A stretch of DNA of 64,000 nucleotides. Origin: Pseudomonas putida (lineage in GTDB: Bacteria > Pseudomonadota > Gammaproteobacteria > Pseudomonadales > Pseudomonadaceae). The stretch is from the NCBI RefSeq assembly GCF_005080685.1, contig NZ_CP039371.1:3100001-3164000 (forward strand), in the 5' to 3' direction. The notes beneath the pieces are model-generated. The model saw only the letters and a list, made by a program, of their open reading frames with translations, did no database searches and was not told where the DNA came from. Shown in pieces: positions 51,410 through 59,552 of this stretch (position 1 is the stretch's first letter; each line of letters begins with the position of its first letter). The position numbers and the translations under genes are program-made.

Positions 51410-51991
51410 CTAGTTGAACAGCGCCCGGGCGAAAGCCGCCGCGGCGAGGTGCACCTGCACCGACCAGTCGTCCGCCGCATCGCTGCCGGCGTCATCGGAA
51501 ATGTACTTGAGGCACAGGAACGGGATGCCCTGCTCACGGGCGATCAGGGCAAGCACGTACGCCTCCATGTCGACCACGTCATAAGGCGCCTCGCCATGGC
51601 GGGTCTCGAAGTTGTCGCCCGAGCCGCAAGTGCCCAACGGCAGGCCAGGCATGCTCAGCCCCTGTTCCAGAACCACCGGAATGTCCGAAAACGGCGTTTC
51701 GTAGCGGGCGAAGCCCAGCGGCGTCACGTCCATGTCGCGTTGCACGAAGCGCGTACAACACACCAGCTCGCCCTTGCCATATCGGGGGCTGCCAGCCGAG
51801 CCGAGGTTGACGATCAGCTTGGGTTTGCGCGTTTGCAGAGCCGTGGTCAACGCGATGGCGGCATTGACCTTGCCGATGCCGGTAAATACTGCGTCTACGT
51901 GGCTGAACGCATCGGCGGCCTCGGCTTCCAGAGCGAAGACGAAAAGGGTATCCGCCAGCGCGACGCGGGTGTGTTCATCGATGTGGATCAT
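51410..51991 (-). CDS. MTA/SAH nucleosidase-like phosphorylase-family protein
   Basis: A 193-residue PNP/UDP phosphorylase-fold protein: FVFALEAEAADAF, VFTGIGKVNAAIALTTAL, LIVNLGSAGSPRYGKGELVC, TCGSGDNFE, and VVDMEAYVLALIAREQGIPF with the catalytic-type VVDMEA and a CLKYISDDAGSDA tail. It matches the nucleosidase branch (purine or MTA nucleosidases) but is shorter than Pfs. Likely base hydrolysis from nucleosides in the cytosol. Confidence 0.85.
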   Translation of the reverse strand: MIHIDEHTRVALADTLFVFALEAEAADAFSHVDAVFTGIGKVNAAIALTTALQTRKPKLIVNLGSAGSPRYGKGELVCCTRFVQRDMDVTPLGFARYETPFSDIPVVLEQGLSMPGLPLGTCGSGDNFETRHGEAPYDVVDMEAYVLALIAREQGIPFLCLKYISDDAGSDAADDWSVQVHLAAAAFARALFN

Positions 51992-52032
51992 GGGGCTTTC
52001 CAGTTAGCGGCAGAAGGTCGAGCCCAGTCACT

Positions 52033-53196
52033 CTAAAGGGCAGTAGAGTCAGCTGCAAACGCTGGCGCGGCGGTTGTGTAACAACCGACGTCTTGCCCCT
52101 GCTCCACGACCTGCATGACCACCTCGCGCAAAGCCTGCACCTCGCTCATTCCAGCATCGCGGGCCTGGCCCAGGCGCCGCAATTGGCGCTCAGCGCTGGT
52201 GCCTTCGGCGACGATGCGCCGGGCGTGGGCGAACGCGCGTTCGGCGTCCACGGTATCGGCCGGATGCAACGCCTGCAGTTGCGCCAGCCAGCCCAGTGCG
52301 TTGGTCGGCAACTGATCATGAACACCGATGAACAGCCCCTGCAGGCCATGGCGCATGGCACGCCAGTAGTTTTCTTGAGTGACCCAGCGGATTTCACGGC
52401 TCAGCGCGGGGATGTCCTGCCCTGGCCTCAGGCACTGCTCTACCAGGTGTCGGAACAGGCCGGCGATGCACAAGGCATCCTCCAGGCGCGGGCAAGCGTC
52501 ACAGATACGCAATTCGATGGTCGGATAGCGCCTGGACGGCCGAATGGCCCACCAGAAGTCGCCATCCTCGGCCAGTGCGCCGGTACGCTGCAGCAACGCC
52601 CGGTAGCGCTCATAGGCCGCCCAGTTGGCGAGAGGCTCAGGGAGGTTCATGTGCGGCCATTCGGCGCAAATGACCCGGCGGTAGCTCATGTAGCCCGTGG
52701 CGTGGCCCGTCCATAGCGGTGACGAAGTACTCAGCGCGAGGAACAATGGCAGCCAGTAGAGCACACGGTTGATCACTTGCATGCGGTCCAATCCCACCGG
52801 CACGCCGACATGCACGTGCAACCCGGACAGCAAGCTGCGCCGGGCTACGTGCTGGTAATCGGCGAACACTTGCCGGTAGTGAGGATCTGGCCGCGCTTGC
52901 TGGCGCAGCCACTGCGCGCAGGGGTGGCTGGCAGCGCCGTAGAACCCGAGGCCTTCCTGCGCCAAGGCTTGGCCCAGACGCCCGCGCTGTTCGCAGAAGA
53001 AACTGCGCGCCTGGTGGAGGTTATTGAACACGGGCGAGGCGATTTCGATCTGGCTGCGAAACATCTCCGGCGCGAAGTACGGCGCGACCGCCGCTTCGCA
53101 GCACCTGGTCACGGCCTTGCTCGGGGCCGCCAGTACGCGGCCGCTGTCCAGGTGCACCAGCAGGTACTCTTCCTCGATGCCGAACGTGCACGCCAC
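52033..53196 (-). CDS. YbdK-type carboxylate-amine ligase (GCS2 family)
   Basis: A 387-residue glutamate-cysteine ligase-like protein: VACTFGIEEEYLLVHLDSGR start (GIEEEY is the GCS2 motif), MFRSQIEIASPVFNN, GLHVHVGVPVGLDRMQVINR, WPHMNLPEPLANW, and ELRICDACPRLEDALCIAGL. It should join an amine to a carboxylate using ATP. The GTG at 53196 starts 6 nt after the methyltransferase stop; no strong ribosome-binding site. Third gene of the diiron/methyltransferase/ligase operon. A paralogue is at 56086. Confidence 0.85.
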   Translation of the reverse strand: MACTFGIEEEYLLVHLDSGRVLAAPSKAVTRCCEAAVAPYFAPEMFRSQIEIASPVFNNLHQARSFFCEQRGRLGQALAQEGLGFYGAASHPCAQWLRQQARPDPHYRQVFADYQHVARRSLLSGLHVHVGVPVGLDRMQVINRVLYWLPLFLALSTSSPLWTGHATGYMSYRRVICAEWPHMNLPEPLANWAAYERYRALLQRTGALAEDGDFWWAIRPSRRYPTIELRICDACPRLEDALCIAGLFRHLVEQCLRPGQDIPALSREIRWVTQENYWRAMRHGLQGLFIGVHDQLPTNALGWLAQLQALHPADTVDAERAFAHARRIVAEGTSAERQLRRLGQARDAGMSEVQALREVVMQVVEQGQDVGCYTTAAPAFAADSTAL

Positions 53197-53201
53197 CGTC
53201 G

Positions 53202-54158
53202 TCAGCCGTTTCGCGTGACGGTCAGTGCAACGGCAGCGATGCGCTCGACCTGCTCGTAGCCAGGTTCGAGCAACTGCTCGCCGAACACATCCGGGTCGAG
53301 TTCGCGATAAACCCAGGACCAACGGGGCCCGGCCAGGCGCAGTCGGACGGCTTCGAGCAACGCGTCGCGGCCTTCGACGATCGCTACACCGGTGTAGAGC
53401 AGCAACGAGCCGCCCGGGCTCAAACGCTCGCGCGCCTGCTCGATGATGCGTAGGGACAACTGCGCGCCAAGGGCTCCACCGCCATGGCGGTAGGTGCGCT
53501 CGCCGACATCGAGCATGTAAGGTGGGTTGGCGACGATCAGGTCGAAGGTACCGGCAATGCCATCGAGCAGGTCGCTGTGCTCCACGGACAGGTTGCCGAC
53601 ACCAGCCAGCGCGGCGTTGATGGCGGTATAGCGCAGGGCCAATGGATTGATGTCGACAGCGCTGACCTGGGCATGTTGGGCAGCCCTTGCGATCAGCAAG
53701 GCGCCGATGCCACTGCCGCAGCCAATGTCCACGGCATGCTGCACGCGGGTCGGGTGGCGTTGCAGGTGGTCGTGAATCACCTGGGCGAAGCGATAACTGT
53801 CTGGGCCGAAGAAGACCGCATCGGCGGTGTCGGTCGGATACGCCGAATGCACCAATAGCAGATCATCCAGACTGGACCAGCGCACCAAGCTGCGCAACGC
53901 GCCGCCCTGCCCCTCGTGCAGCACTTGGGCCAAGCGCAGTTGCTCCAGTTCATCCGCTGAAATGAGCGACGCGGCGAATGGCCGACTCCAACCGAAGATA
54001 TCGCGCAGATTGTGGCCATGGCTGGCACCCGAACGCTCATTGTTGCGCGCATGGGTCGCCGGTGTAACACAGGTGAATTGGTAGCCGTCGGCCCGCAGGC
54101 GGCGCCCCAGTTGCAGCAGCGCAGCATCGGCCTCGGTCTGTGCAGGATCTGGTCGCAT
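53202..54158 (-). CDS. class I methyltransferase with NPPY motif
   Basis: A 318-residue methyltransferase. Motif I AVDIGCGSGIGALLIARA, acidic VSAVDINPLALRYT, and FDLIVANPPYMLDVGERTYR, with NPPY typical of amino-group (N5-glutamine, adenine) methyltransferases such as PrmC. The N-terminal 130 residues are not PrmC-like. In an operon with a diiron enzyme and a ligase it may act on a small molecule amide or amine. The start overlaps the upstream gene's stop (TGATG). Confidence 0.85.
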   Translation of the reverse strand: MRPDPAQTEADAALLQLGRRLRADGYQFTCVTPATHARNNERSGASHGHNLRDIFGWSRPFAASLISADELEQLRLAQVLHEGQGGALRSLVRWSSLDDLLLVHSAYPTDTADAVFFGPDSYRFAQVIHDHLQRHPTRVQHAVDIGCGSGIGALLIARAAQHAQVSAVDINPLALRYTAINAALAGVGNLSVEHSDLLDGIAGTFDLIVANPPYMLDVGERTYRHGGGALGAQLSLRIIEQARERLSPGGSLLLYTGVAIVEGRDALLEAVRLRLAGPRWSWVYRELDPDVFGEQLLEPGYEQVERIAAVALTVTRNG

Positions 54159-55489
54159 CAGTGCGGCACCTCCTGGGCAAGGCCCGTGGCACGCACGAAG
54201 GCCTGGGTGGCAAGCAGGCCCTCGGGCAGGGCATGACGGTTGCCCGCCATTCGCTCGATCAGCGTCTCGATGGTTTCGCCCGACTCTTTGGCAGGCAATG
54301 CCTCGAATGCCAGGCGCGCCTCCCAGCTGCCAGGTATCACTCGGCGGATGGTGCTTTGCCAGTCGGCGGCGATCCAGTCGTACCAGAGTTGTTTTTCGTA
54401 GGCACTGAAGACGCCGAACATAGGCGCCGACGGCCCTTCTATCATCTGCCACCAACGACTCAGCGCGGGATCCACGCCACGCCGAATCCAGCCTTGGGCT
54501 TGCATCGCATCGAGAAACCCTGGCATGACCCCTGGCTCGCTCAACCATTGATTGATGGTGCGCTTTTGCAACCGGCAGTGGTCGGCATGCATGAATTGGC
54601 CGAACACGCGCTTGCGTTCGAGGGCAGCCAGTAGTTCACCGCGCAGATCGAAACGCTCGATAAGGCTGGGCGTATCCGTCCCCAGTTCGTTGAGTCGATA
54701 ACCATTGCGTACACGCTGGTAGAAAACCTCGCCATCTTGCTCCGGGCAGAGTTGATGCACCGCCTGGATGGCTTTGTGGGCGTGGCCGCTGGCAGCGTTG
54801 TCGATCGTGACATGTAGCTGGAAGTAATGACCATCGATGCCCAACTCGGCAAGCTCGTAGGTGGTGATGAGCAAGTGCAGCGGCGGCTGTTCGTAGCCCA
54901 GGTTATAGCCGATGACCTCCGGTAAGTATTCGTCACCATGCAGGCCAAGGGCCAATTGCAAGGCCCCCGACAGATAGCGGTCGTCGGCCAGCGGTGCAGG
55001 ATCCAGGCACCCAAGGCGGCTAAGCAGGCGCTGGTAGATGAGCACATGGTTCGAACGCGGATCGCCGTCGCCCAGTTCCTCGAGGTAGGTGCGAATCAAC
55101 CCGTGATAGCGAGGATCGCGCCACTGACGCAAGGTCGCATACAGCCATGCGCCATCCACAGCCTTGGTCGGTGCGACCTGCTGGAGGAACCATAGGGCGT
55201 GGGCGCGGTTGCTGAAATACCGCCGCGGCCCGCCCTGACGCCGCTGGTCCAGGTAATGGGCGTGCGCCTGGGCAACCTGGCTGGCATGGTCGCGACTCCA
55301 GGCTTCGAGTTGCGCGGAAGTGGCTGGGAGATCGTCGCCAAGGCTCTGCGCCCGGGCCAATTGCAGGTCGAGCCAGGTCCGGCTATCGACATCTGCGCCT
55401 TGTAGCATGGCGCTATAGCGTCGTTGCAACCCGCTGTCGGTCTCGAGCGGCACTGTCAACGGGGCGGTGTTGCAGGTCATGACCGTCAT
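54158..55489 (-). CDS. haem-oxygenase-like iron-containing redox enzyme (HDO family)
   Basis: A 443-residue protein of the iron-containing redox enzyme family. Candidate metal ligands lie in IRTYLEELGDGDPRSNHVLI, DEYLPEVIGYNLGYEQPPLH and HVTIDNAASGHAHKAIQAV, consistent with the diiron site of haem-oxygenase-like oxidases (the fold of UndA, BesC, SznF). Such enzymes N-oxygenate or fragment amino-acid-derived substrates. First gene of the operon with the methyltransferase and YbdK-type ligase. Substrate unknown. Confidence 0.85.
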   Translation of the reverse strand: MTVMTCNTAPLTVPLETDSGLQRRYSAMLQGADVDSRTWLDLQLARAQSLGDDLPATSAQLEAWSRDHASQVAQAHAHYLDQRRQGGPRRYFSNRAHALWFLQQVAPTKAVDGAWLYATLRQWRDPRYHGLIRTYLEELGDGDPRSNHVLIYQRLLSRLGCLDPAPLADDRYLSGALQLALGLHGDEYLPEVIGYNLGYEQPPLHLLITTYELAELGIDGHYFQLHVTIDNAASGHAHKAIQAVHQLCPEQDGEVFYQRVRNGYRLNELGTDTPSLIERFDLRGELLAALERKRVFGQFMHADHCRLQKRTINQWLSEPGVMPGFLDAMQAQGWIRRGVDPALSRWWQMIEGPSAPMFGVFSAYEKQLWYDWIAADWQSTIRRVIPGSWEARLAFEALPAKESGETIETLIERMAGNRHALPEGLLATQAFVRATGLAQEVPH

Positions 55490-55514
55490 GCCTCACTCCT
55501 TGCGCGCTCGATCT

Positions 55515-55709
55515 CTACCGGTTCTCTTCCCGCGGCATCGGTTCGGGATCCGGCGCGGGCTGTGGTGCAGGCTTGTCGGTGTTCTGCATCTGCACCGACG
55601 ACTTGCTCTGATCGTTGTCCTGGGTCGCATGATCGTCGTTGTCACGGTCGAAGCAGCCGCCGAGCACGGTCAGGCTGCCCAACAGGGCAATAAGTGGAAT
55701 CAGGCGCAT
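55515..55709 (-). CDS. small lipoprotein, unknown function
   Basis: A 64-residue protein with a lipoprotein signal (MRLIPLIALLGSLTVLGGC) and a polar mature part rich in Asp, Asn, Gln then Pro/Glu (DRDNDDHATQDNDQSKSS; APQPAPDPEPMPREE). Cys 19 is the lipidation site. GGAGGA lies 6 nt before ATG 55709. No family recognised. It precedes the diiron operon by 26 nt on the same strand and might be co-transcribed. Confidence 0.75.
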   Translation of the reverse strand: MRLIPLIALLGSLTVLGGCFDRDNDDHATQDNDQSKSSVQMQNTDKPAPQPAPDPEPMPREENR

Positions 55710-55772
55710 GGGGCGTCCTCCATGAGTCAATCGATTGCAGTGCCAGGTCGCCCTGGCACTGCGCTGGCGCGA

Positions 55773-55934
55773 TTACGAACGGCCGCCTTTGCGGCCCGAC
55801 TCACTGGTGTGGCCGCCGGAACTCTTGCCGCCCTTGCGACCCGCTTCCGAGGCCTTTTCGCGATCGTTGGCGAAATTGCCTGGGTTTTTATTGCTGCCCT
55901 GGCTGCCGGTGCGGCTGTTGTCTTTCTTGTCCAT
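55773..55934 (-). CDS. short KGG-repeat stress protein
   Basis: A 53-residue hydrophilic protein: MDKKDNSRTGSQGSNKNPGN, FANDREKASEAGRKGGKSSG and GHTSESGRKGGRS. It has one NPGNFANDREKASEAGRKGG unit and a terminal RKGG, like the KGG protein at 32413 but with fewer repeats. GAGGTG lies about 8 nt before the ATG. Probably disordered and stress-induced. A hydrophobic frame on the same strand over this region is a shadow. Confidence 0.82.
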   Translation of the reverse strand: MDKKDNSRTGSQGSNKNPGNFANDREKASEAGRKGGKSSGGHTSESGRKGGRS

Positions 55935-56085
55935 GTTCTGACACCTCGTATGGCTTTAGGGGTGTACGGGCTCGCCCCGTACATAGATTCGGAGTTCGGC
56001 GATAACGACGGATTCGGTTTATTGCGCTGAGTCCGGACCGGCGGCGTTAAATACCGGCTAGGGGTGTATTTGGTGCGACAGCTTC

Positions 56086-57195
56086 CTAGACTCGGGTCTG
56101 CGCCAGGACCTGCTCGACAACTGCCCTGAGAGCTTGGGCGTCGCTCAGGTCCTGGGCCTTGGCCTGCTTGTAGGCGTCGAGCTGATGATGAGCACTGGTG
56201 CCCTGATCGATTATTCGGTGGGCATGGGCGAACGCGCGTTCGCTATCGTCGGTGTCGGCGGGATATTGAGTTTGCAAAAGTCCCAGCCAGCCGTGAGCGT
56301 CGAGCGTGTCCTGTTCCCCTGGAACGATGAAGTCTCCATGCGAGCCGAAACGGGCGGCGCGCCAGAGGTTTTCCTGGGTAGCCCAGCGTAGCTCTGGCGG
56401 ATTCGGGCCTGCCGGCAGTGGGCGCCGCGCGCATTGCTCGACCAGATGCCGAAACAGACCAGCGATACAAAGACCGTCTTCCAATCTTGGACAGGCGTCG
56501 CAGATGCGCAGCTCTAGGGTCGGAAAGTGTCGGGAGGGTCGGATGAGCCAGCGTAAATGGTCACGCTGGTCATCCCATCGCTGGAAAAAGGCTTCATATC
56601 GCTGATAAGCGAGCCAATTGTCCAACGGCTCAGGCATATCGGCATTTGGCCATTCCCTGTAGCTGATCCGCCGATAGCTCATGTATCCGGAATGTTTGCC
56701 GCACCAGAACGGTGACGAAGTGCTCAACACCTGTAGCAGAGGTAGCCATTGCAACAACCTCCGGTTGATCAACTGCATCCGATCGACATCGGAAATACCG
56801 ACATGAATATGAAGTCCATTTACCAGACTACGCTGGGCAACCTGGCGATAATCCAGGGCCAACTGCTGGTAATGGCCAGGCGCGCTGACCTGTTGGTTTG
56901 ACCAGCGCGCCATGGGATGGCTGCCCGCGCAATATAGGGCGATGCCATCTGCTGCGAGCACCTTGATCAGACACTGCCTGGTGGTCTGGAAGAACTCGCT
57001 CGCCTCGGCCAGCTCAACGAATATCGGTGAAGAAACCTCGATCTGGCTGCGCAGCAATTCTTCTGAAAACGTTGGACCTATGACTTCACGGCAGCGCTGT
57101 ATGACAGCGGCCTTGGGTCTGGCGATCACCTGCCCGGTATCCAGGTCGACCAGCAGGTACTCTTCCTCCATCCCAAAGGTGAATGGTGTGCGCAT
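56086..57195 (-). CDS. YbdK-type carboxylate-amine ligase (GCS2 family), paralogue
   Basis: A 369-residue GCS2-family ligase: MRTPFTFGMEEEYLLVDLDT, LLRSQIEVSSPIFVELAEAS, GLHIHVGISDVDRMQLINRR, and ELRICDACPRLEDGLCIAGL, FRHLVEQC. It is clearly paralogous to the gene at 52033. AGGAGGGACAGC precedes ATG 57195. It does not overlap neighbours but faces the same way as the diiron operon, which is separated from it by the lipoprotein and KGG genes. Confidence 0.88.
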   Translation of the reverse strand: MRTPFTFGMEEEYLLVDLDTGQVIARPKAAVIQRCREVIGPTFSEELLRSQIEVSSPIFVELAEASEFFQTTRQCLIKVLAADGIALYCAGSHPMARWSNQQVSAPGHYQQLALDYRQVAQRSLVNGLHIHVGISDVDRMQLINRRLLQWLPLLQVLSTSSPFWCGKHSGYMSYRRISYREWPNADMPEPLDNWLAYQRYEAFFQRWDDQRDHLRWLIRPSRHFPTLELRICDACPRLEDGLCIAGLFRHLVEQCARRPLPAGPNPPELRWATQENLWRAARFGSHGDFIVPGEQDTLDAHGWLGLLQTQYPADTDDSERAFAHAHRIIDQGTSAHHQLDAYKQAKAQDLSDAQALRAVVEQVLAQTRV

Positions 57196-57267
57196 GCTGT
57201 CCCTCCTGGGCTGGGCGTGCACACCCATTGGGGAGGTTTGCCGTGCTGTTCACAACTGGCAGAAATG

Positions 57268-58554
57268 TCAGGTCCGCTCCCGCGACGCTTCCAATTGTCG
57301 CTGACGCCTCCCCAGCCAGCCCCCGGTTACGCCCCAGCCCAAGGCGATCAGCGCGCCAATGGCCATTGCCAGCTGCGGGTGCTCCCCGAGCACATCGAGG
57401 CCGCGCTTGACCCACCCGCTCAGCGCATCGCCACCGCGATAGACCACGGTGTCGATGAAGTTCTTGGCCTTGTACTTGTCTTCGGCGGGCAGCACGGTGA
57501 ACAGCATCTCCCGCCCAGGGCGTACCAGTGCGTACTCCCCGGCCCGACGCACCACCATCACCACCACGAACACGGCAAACACCGGAGCCAGGGCCAGCCA
57601 CAGGAAGCCCAGCGCTATCACCAGCGGTACCGCGACCAGCAACACCCCTACGCCCAGGCGCCGGGCCAGGCGGCCGGTGATGAACACCTGGGTGAGGATC
57701 GCCAGGGCTTGCACCACGGTGTCGATCAGGCCGAACACCTGGGTCTGCCGGGTGCGATCGCTGAACGTCTCGCTGACCACCCGCGCCTGCTCGAAATACA
57801 GGAAAGTACTGACGCTGGCCAACAACACCACGAACAGGGCAATACCCATCAGGTAAGGCGAGCGCAGTACCGCACTGGCGCCGGCGAACGGGTTGCCGCC
57901 CAAGGGCCGGCTGGTGGATTGCGCCTCGATGTGCGCCTGCGGTTGCCTGCTGCGCCAGCGCTGCAGGTAGAGGGTCGCGCCGATAGCGCCGAGCAACGCC
58001 AGCGCCGCCAGCACCAGCAGCCCGGCATGGCCCAGAGGCGCCACCAACAGCGTGCCGAAGATAGGCCCGCTCAAGCCGCCGAGGCTGGCCCCGGCAGCAA
58101 GCAGGCCGAACAGGCGCTTGCCCTGCTCTGGCGAGAACAGATCGGCCAGCACGCTCCAGGCCAATGAAATGGTCAGCAGGTTGAACACCGAAAGCCAGAT
58201 GTAGAACGCCCGTGCATAGCCGATGTGCTCGGGGTCGCGTTGGAACAGAAAGGCGAACAGCAAAAGGTTGCTGGCGAAAAAGCCGTACGTCCATGGCAGG
58301 ATCTGCCGGCGCCGGGCCTTGCTCGCCAGCCAGCCGAACAGCGGCAGGCAAGCGAGGGTGGCGATGAATGTGCCGGTGAACAGCCATTGCAGGTTGTCCA
58401 CACCCCCCGCCACCCCCATGGTCTCGCGCACCGGCCGCAACATGAAGTAGCCGCTGAACAGCAAATAGAACAGCGCCAAGCCGGCAGCCACCGCCGGGCC
58501 TTCACCTGGCTCAAGGTTCAGGCCCCGTAGCAGACGCTGCCGCCAGTGGCCCAT
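57268..58554 (-). CDS. ATP/ADP-translocase-like MFS transporter
   Basis: A 428-residue, 11-12-helix protein: FYLLFSGYFMLRPVRETMGV (YYxLRPVRE is the NTP/NDP translocase-like signature), SLAWSVLADLFSPEQGKRLF, GLLAAGASLGGLSGPIFGTL and REMLFTVLPAEDKYKAKNFI. The bacterial free-living group is often labelled MFS; nucleotide transport is not shown. It sits 4 nt downstream of the aldo/keto reductase gene and is probably co-transcribed with it. Confidence 0.8.
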   Translation of the reverse strand: MGHWRQRLLRGLNLEPGEGPAVAAGLALFYLLFSGYFMLRPVRETMGVAGGVDNLQWLFTGTFIATLACLPLFGWLASKARRRQILPWTYGFFASNLLLFAFLFQRDPEHIGYARAFYIWLSVFNLLTISLAWSVLADLFSPEQGKRLFGLLAAGASLGGLSGPIFGTLLVAPLGHAGLLVLAALALLGAIGATLYLQRWRSRQPQAHIEAQSTSRPLGGNPFAGASAVLRSPYLMGIALFVVLLASVSTFLYFEQARVVSETFSDRTRQTQVFGLIDTVVQALAILTQVFITGRLARRLGVGVLLVAVPLVIALGFLWLALAPVFAVFVVVMVVRRAGEYALVRPGREMLFTVLPAEDKYKAKNFIDTVVYRGGDALSGWVKRGLDVLGEHPQLAMAIGALIALGWGVTGGWLGRRQRQLEASRERT

Positions 58555-58558
58555 GGGC

Positions 58559-59470
58559 TCAACCGAACTGCTTGATCAGCGCCTGCTGCTGCGCCGGGCT
58601 GAGCAAGGGTTCATGGCCGGCCTTGAGCTGATCCAGTTGCCGATCCGGGCGGCTGGTGGCCGGTATCACGGTGGTCACCGCCGGGTGGCTGATGGCGAAC
58701 TTGAGAAAAAGCTGCGCCCAGCTACCGATCCCGGCCTCTGAAGCCCAGCCGGGCAGTGCTTGATTCTTGACCTTGGCGAACAGACGGCCGTCGTCGAAGG
58801 CCCGGTTGATCAATACCGCCACGCCTTTTTCCTGGCACAGCGGCAACAGTTCGCGAGCGGCCTGTGGCGCATTGACCGAGTAGTTGATCTGGACGAAATC
58901 CAGGGCTTCGGCGCGGACGATGCGGGCCACGTCGTCCTGGCCGCTTTCCAGGTAATGGGTGATGCCGATGTAACGGGCCTTGCCCTGCTGCTTGAGTTCG
59001 CGGGCGTAGGGCAACTGAGTGCGCCAATCACGCAGATTGTGCACCTGCAACAGGTCGACCTTGTCAGTGCGCAGGCTCTTGAGGCTACCGGCCCACTGGG
59101 CCTTGGCGTCGTCCAGGCTGTCGGCGGCGATCTTGGTGGCGAGGAAGCAGCGTGCGTGCCAACCGCCCTCCTCCAGCAACTGGCCGAGAATCGCGTCGGC
59201 GCCACCGTAGTTGGGTGAGGTGTCGATGACCTTGCCACCGCCATCGAAGAAGGCTTTCAGCACGTCCTTGAGCTGTTGGTACTGGTCCGAGCCCGGCTCG
59301 ACCTCGAAGCTGCCGGAGGTACCTGCACCGATCACCGGCAACGCTTCGCCGGTGGACGGGATGGCGCGGGTCAGGAGACCGACGGGGGTGGCCGCCTGCA
59401 ACCAGGGACTGACTGCCGCCAACATCCCCAAGGTCGCAGCAGCGCGTAGGACATCACGGCGTGCGTACAT
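58559..59470 (-). CDS. Tat-exported aldo/keto reductase
   Basis: A 303-residue AKR with an N-terminal twin-arginine-like signal (MYARRDVLRAAATLGMLAAV, then SPWLQA). The barrel has KVIDTSPNYGGADAILGQLL (catalytic Asp, Tyr), FLATKI (Lys) and LLQVHNLRDW (His), plus VLINRAFDDGRLF and VTTVIPATSRPDRQLDQLKA. So a periplasmic reductase, unusual since NADPH is not available there; a bound cofactor or other redox partner may be used. First of a two-gene unit with the transporter. Confidence 0.87.
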   Translation of the reverse strand: MYARRDVLRAAATLGMLAAVSPWLQAATPVGLLTRAIPSTGEALPVIGAGTSGSFEVEPGSDQYQQLKDVLKAFFDGGGKVIDTSPNYGGADAILGQLLEEGGWHARCFLATKIAADSLDDAKAQWAGSLKSLRTDKVDLLQVHNLRDWRTQLPYARELKQQGKARYIGITHYLESGQDDVARIVRAEALDFVQINYSVNAPQAARELLPLCQEKGVAVLINRAFDDGRLFAKVKNQALPGWASEAGIGSWAQLFLKFAISHPAVTTVIPATSRPDRQLDQLKAGHEPLLSPAQQQALIKQFG

Positions 59471-59552
59471 GGCAAAGCTCCCGTCATCATTCGGAAACTT
59501 TCAAGGCTAGCCCGCCTAGCCCGCACCGCCGCGAGATTCTGTATCTGGATGT

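Noticed and set aside
55727..55984. 85-codon frame on the minus strand and a hydrophobic frame on the plus strand
   Set aside because: Both overlap the true KGG gene at 55773-55934, which has the repeat motif and a ribosome-binding site.
57217..58167. 316-codon plus-strand frame
   Set aside because: Antisense to the ATP/ADP-translocase-like transporter; no domain.
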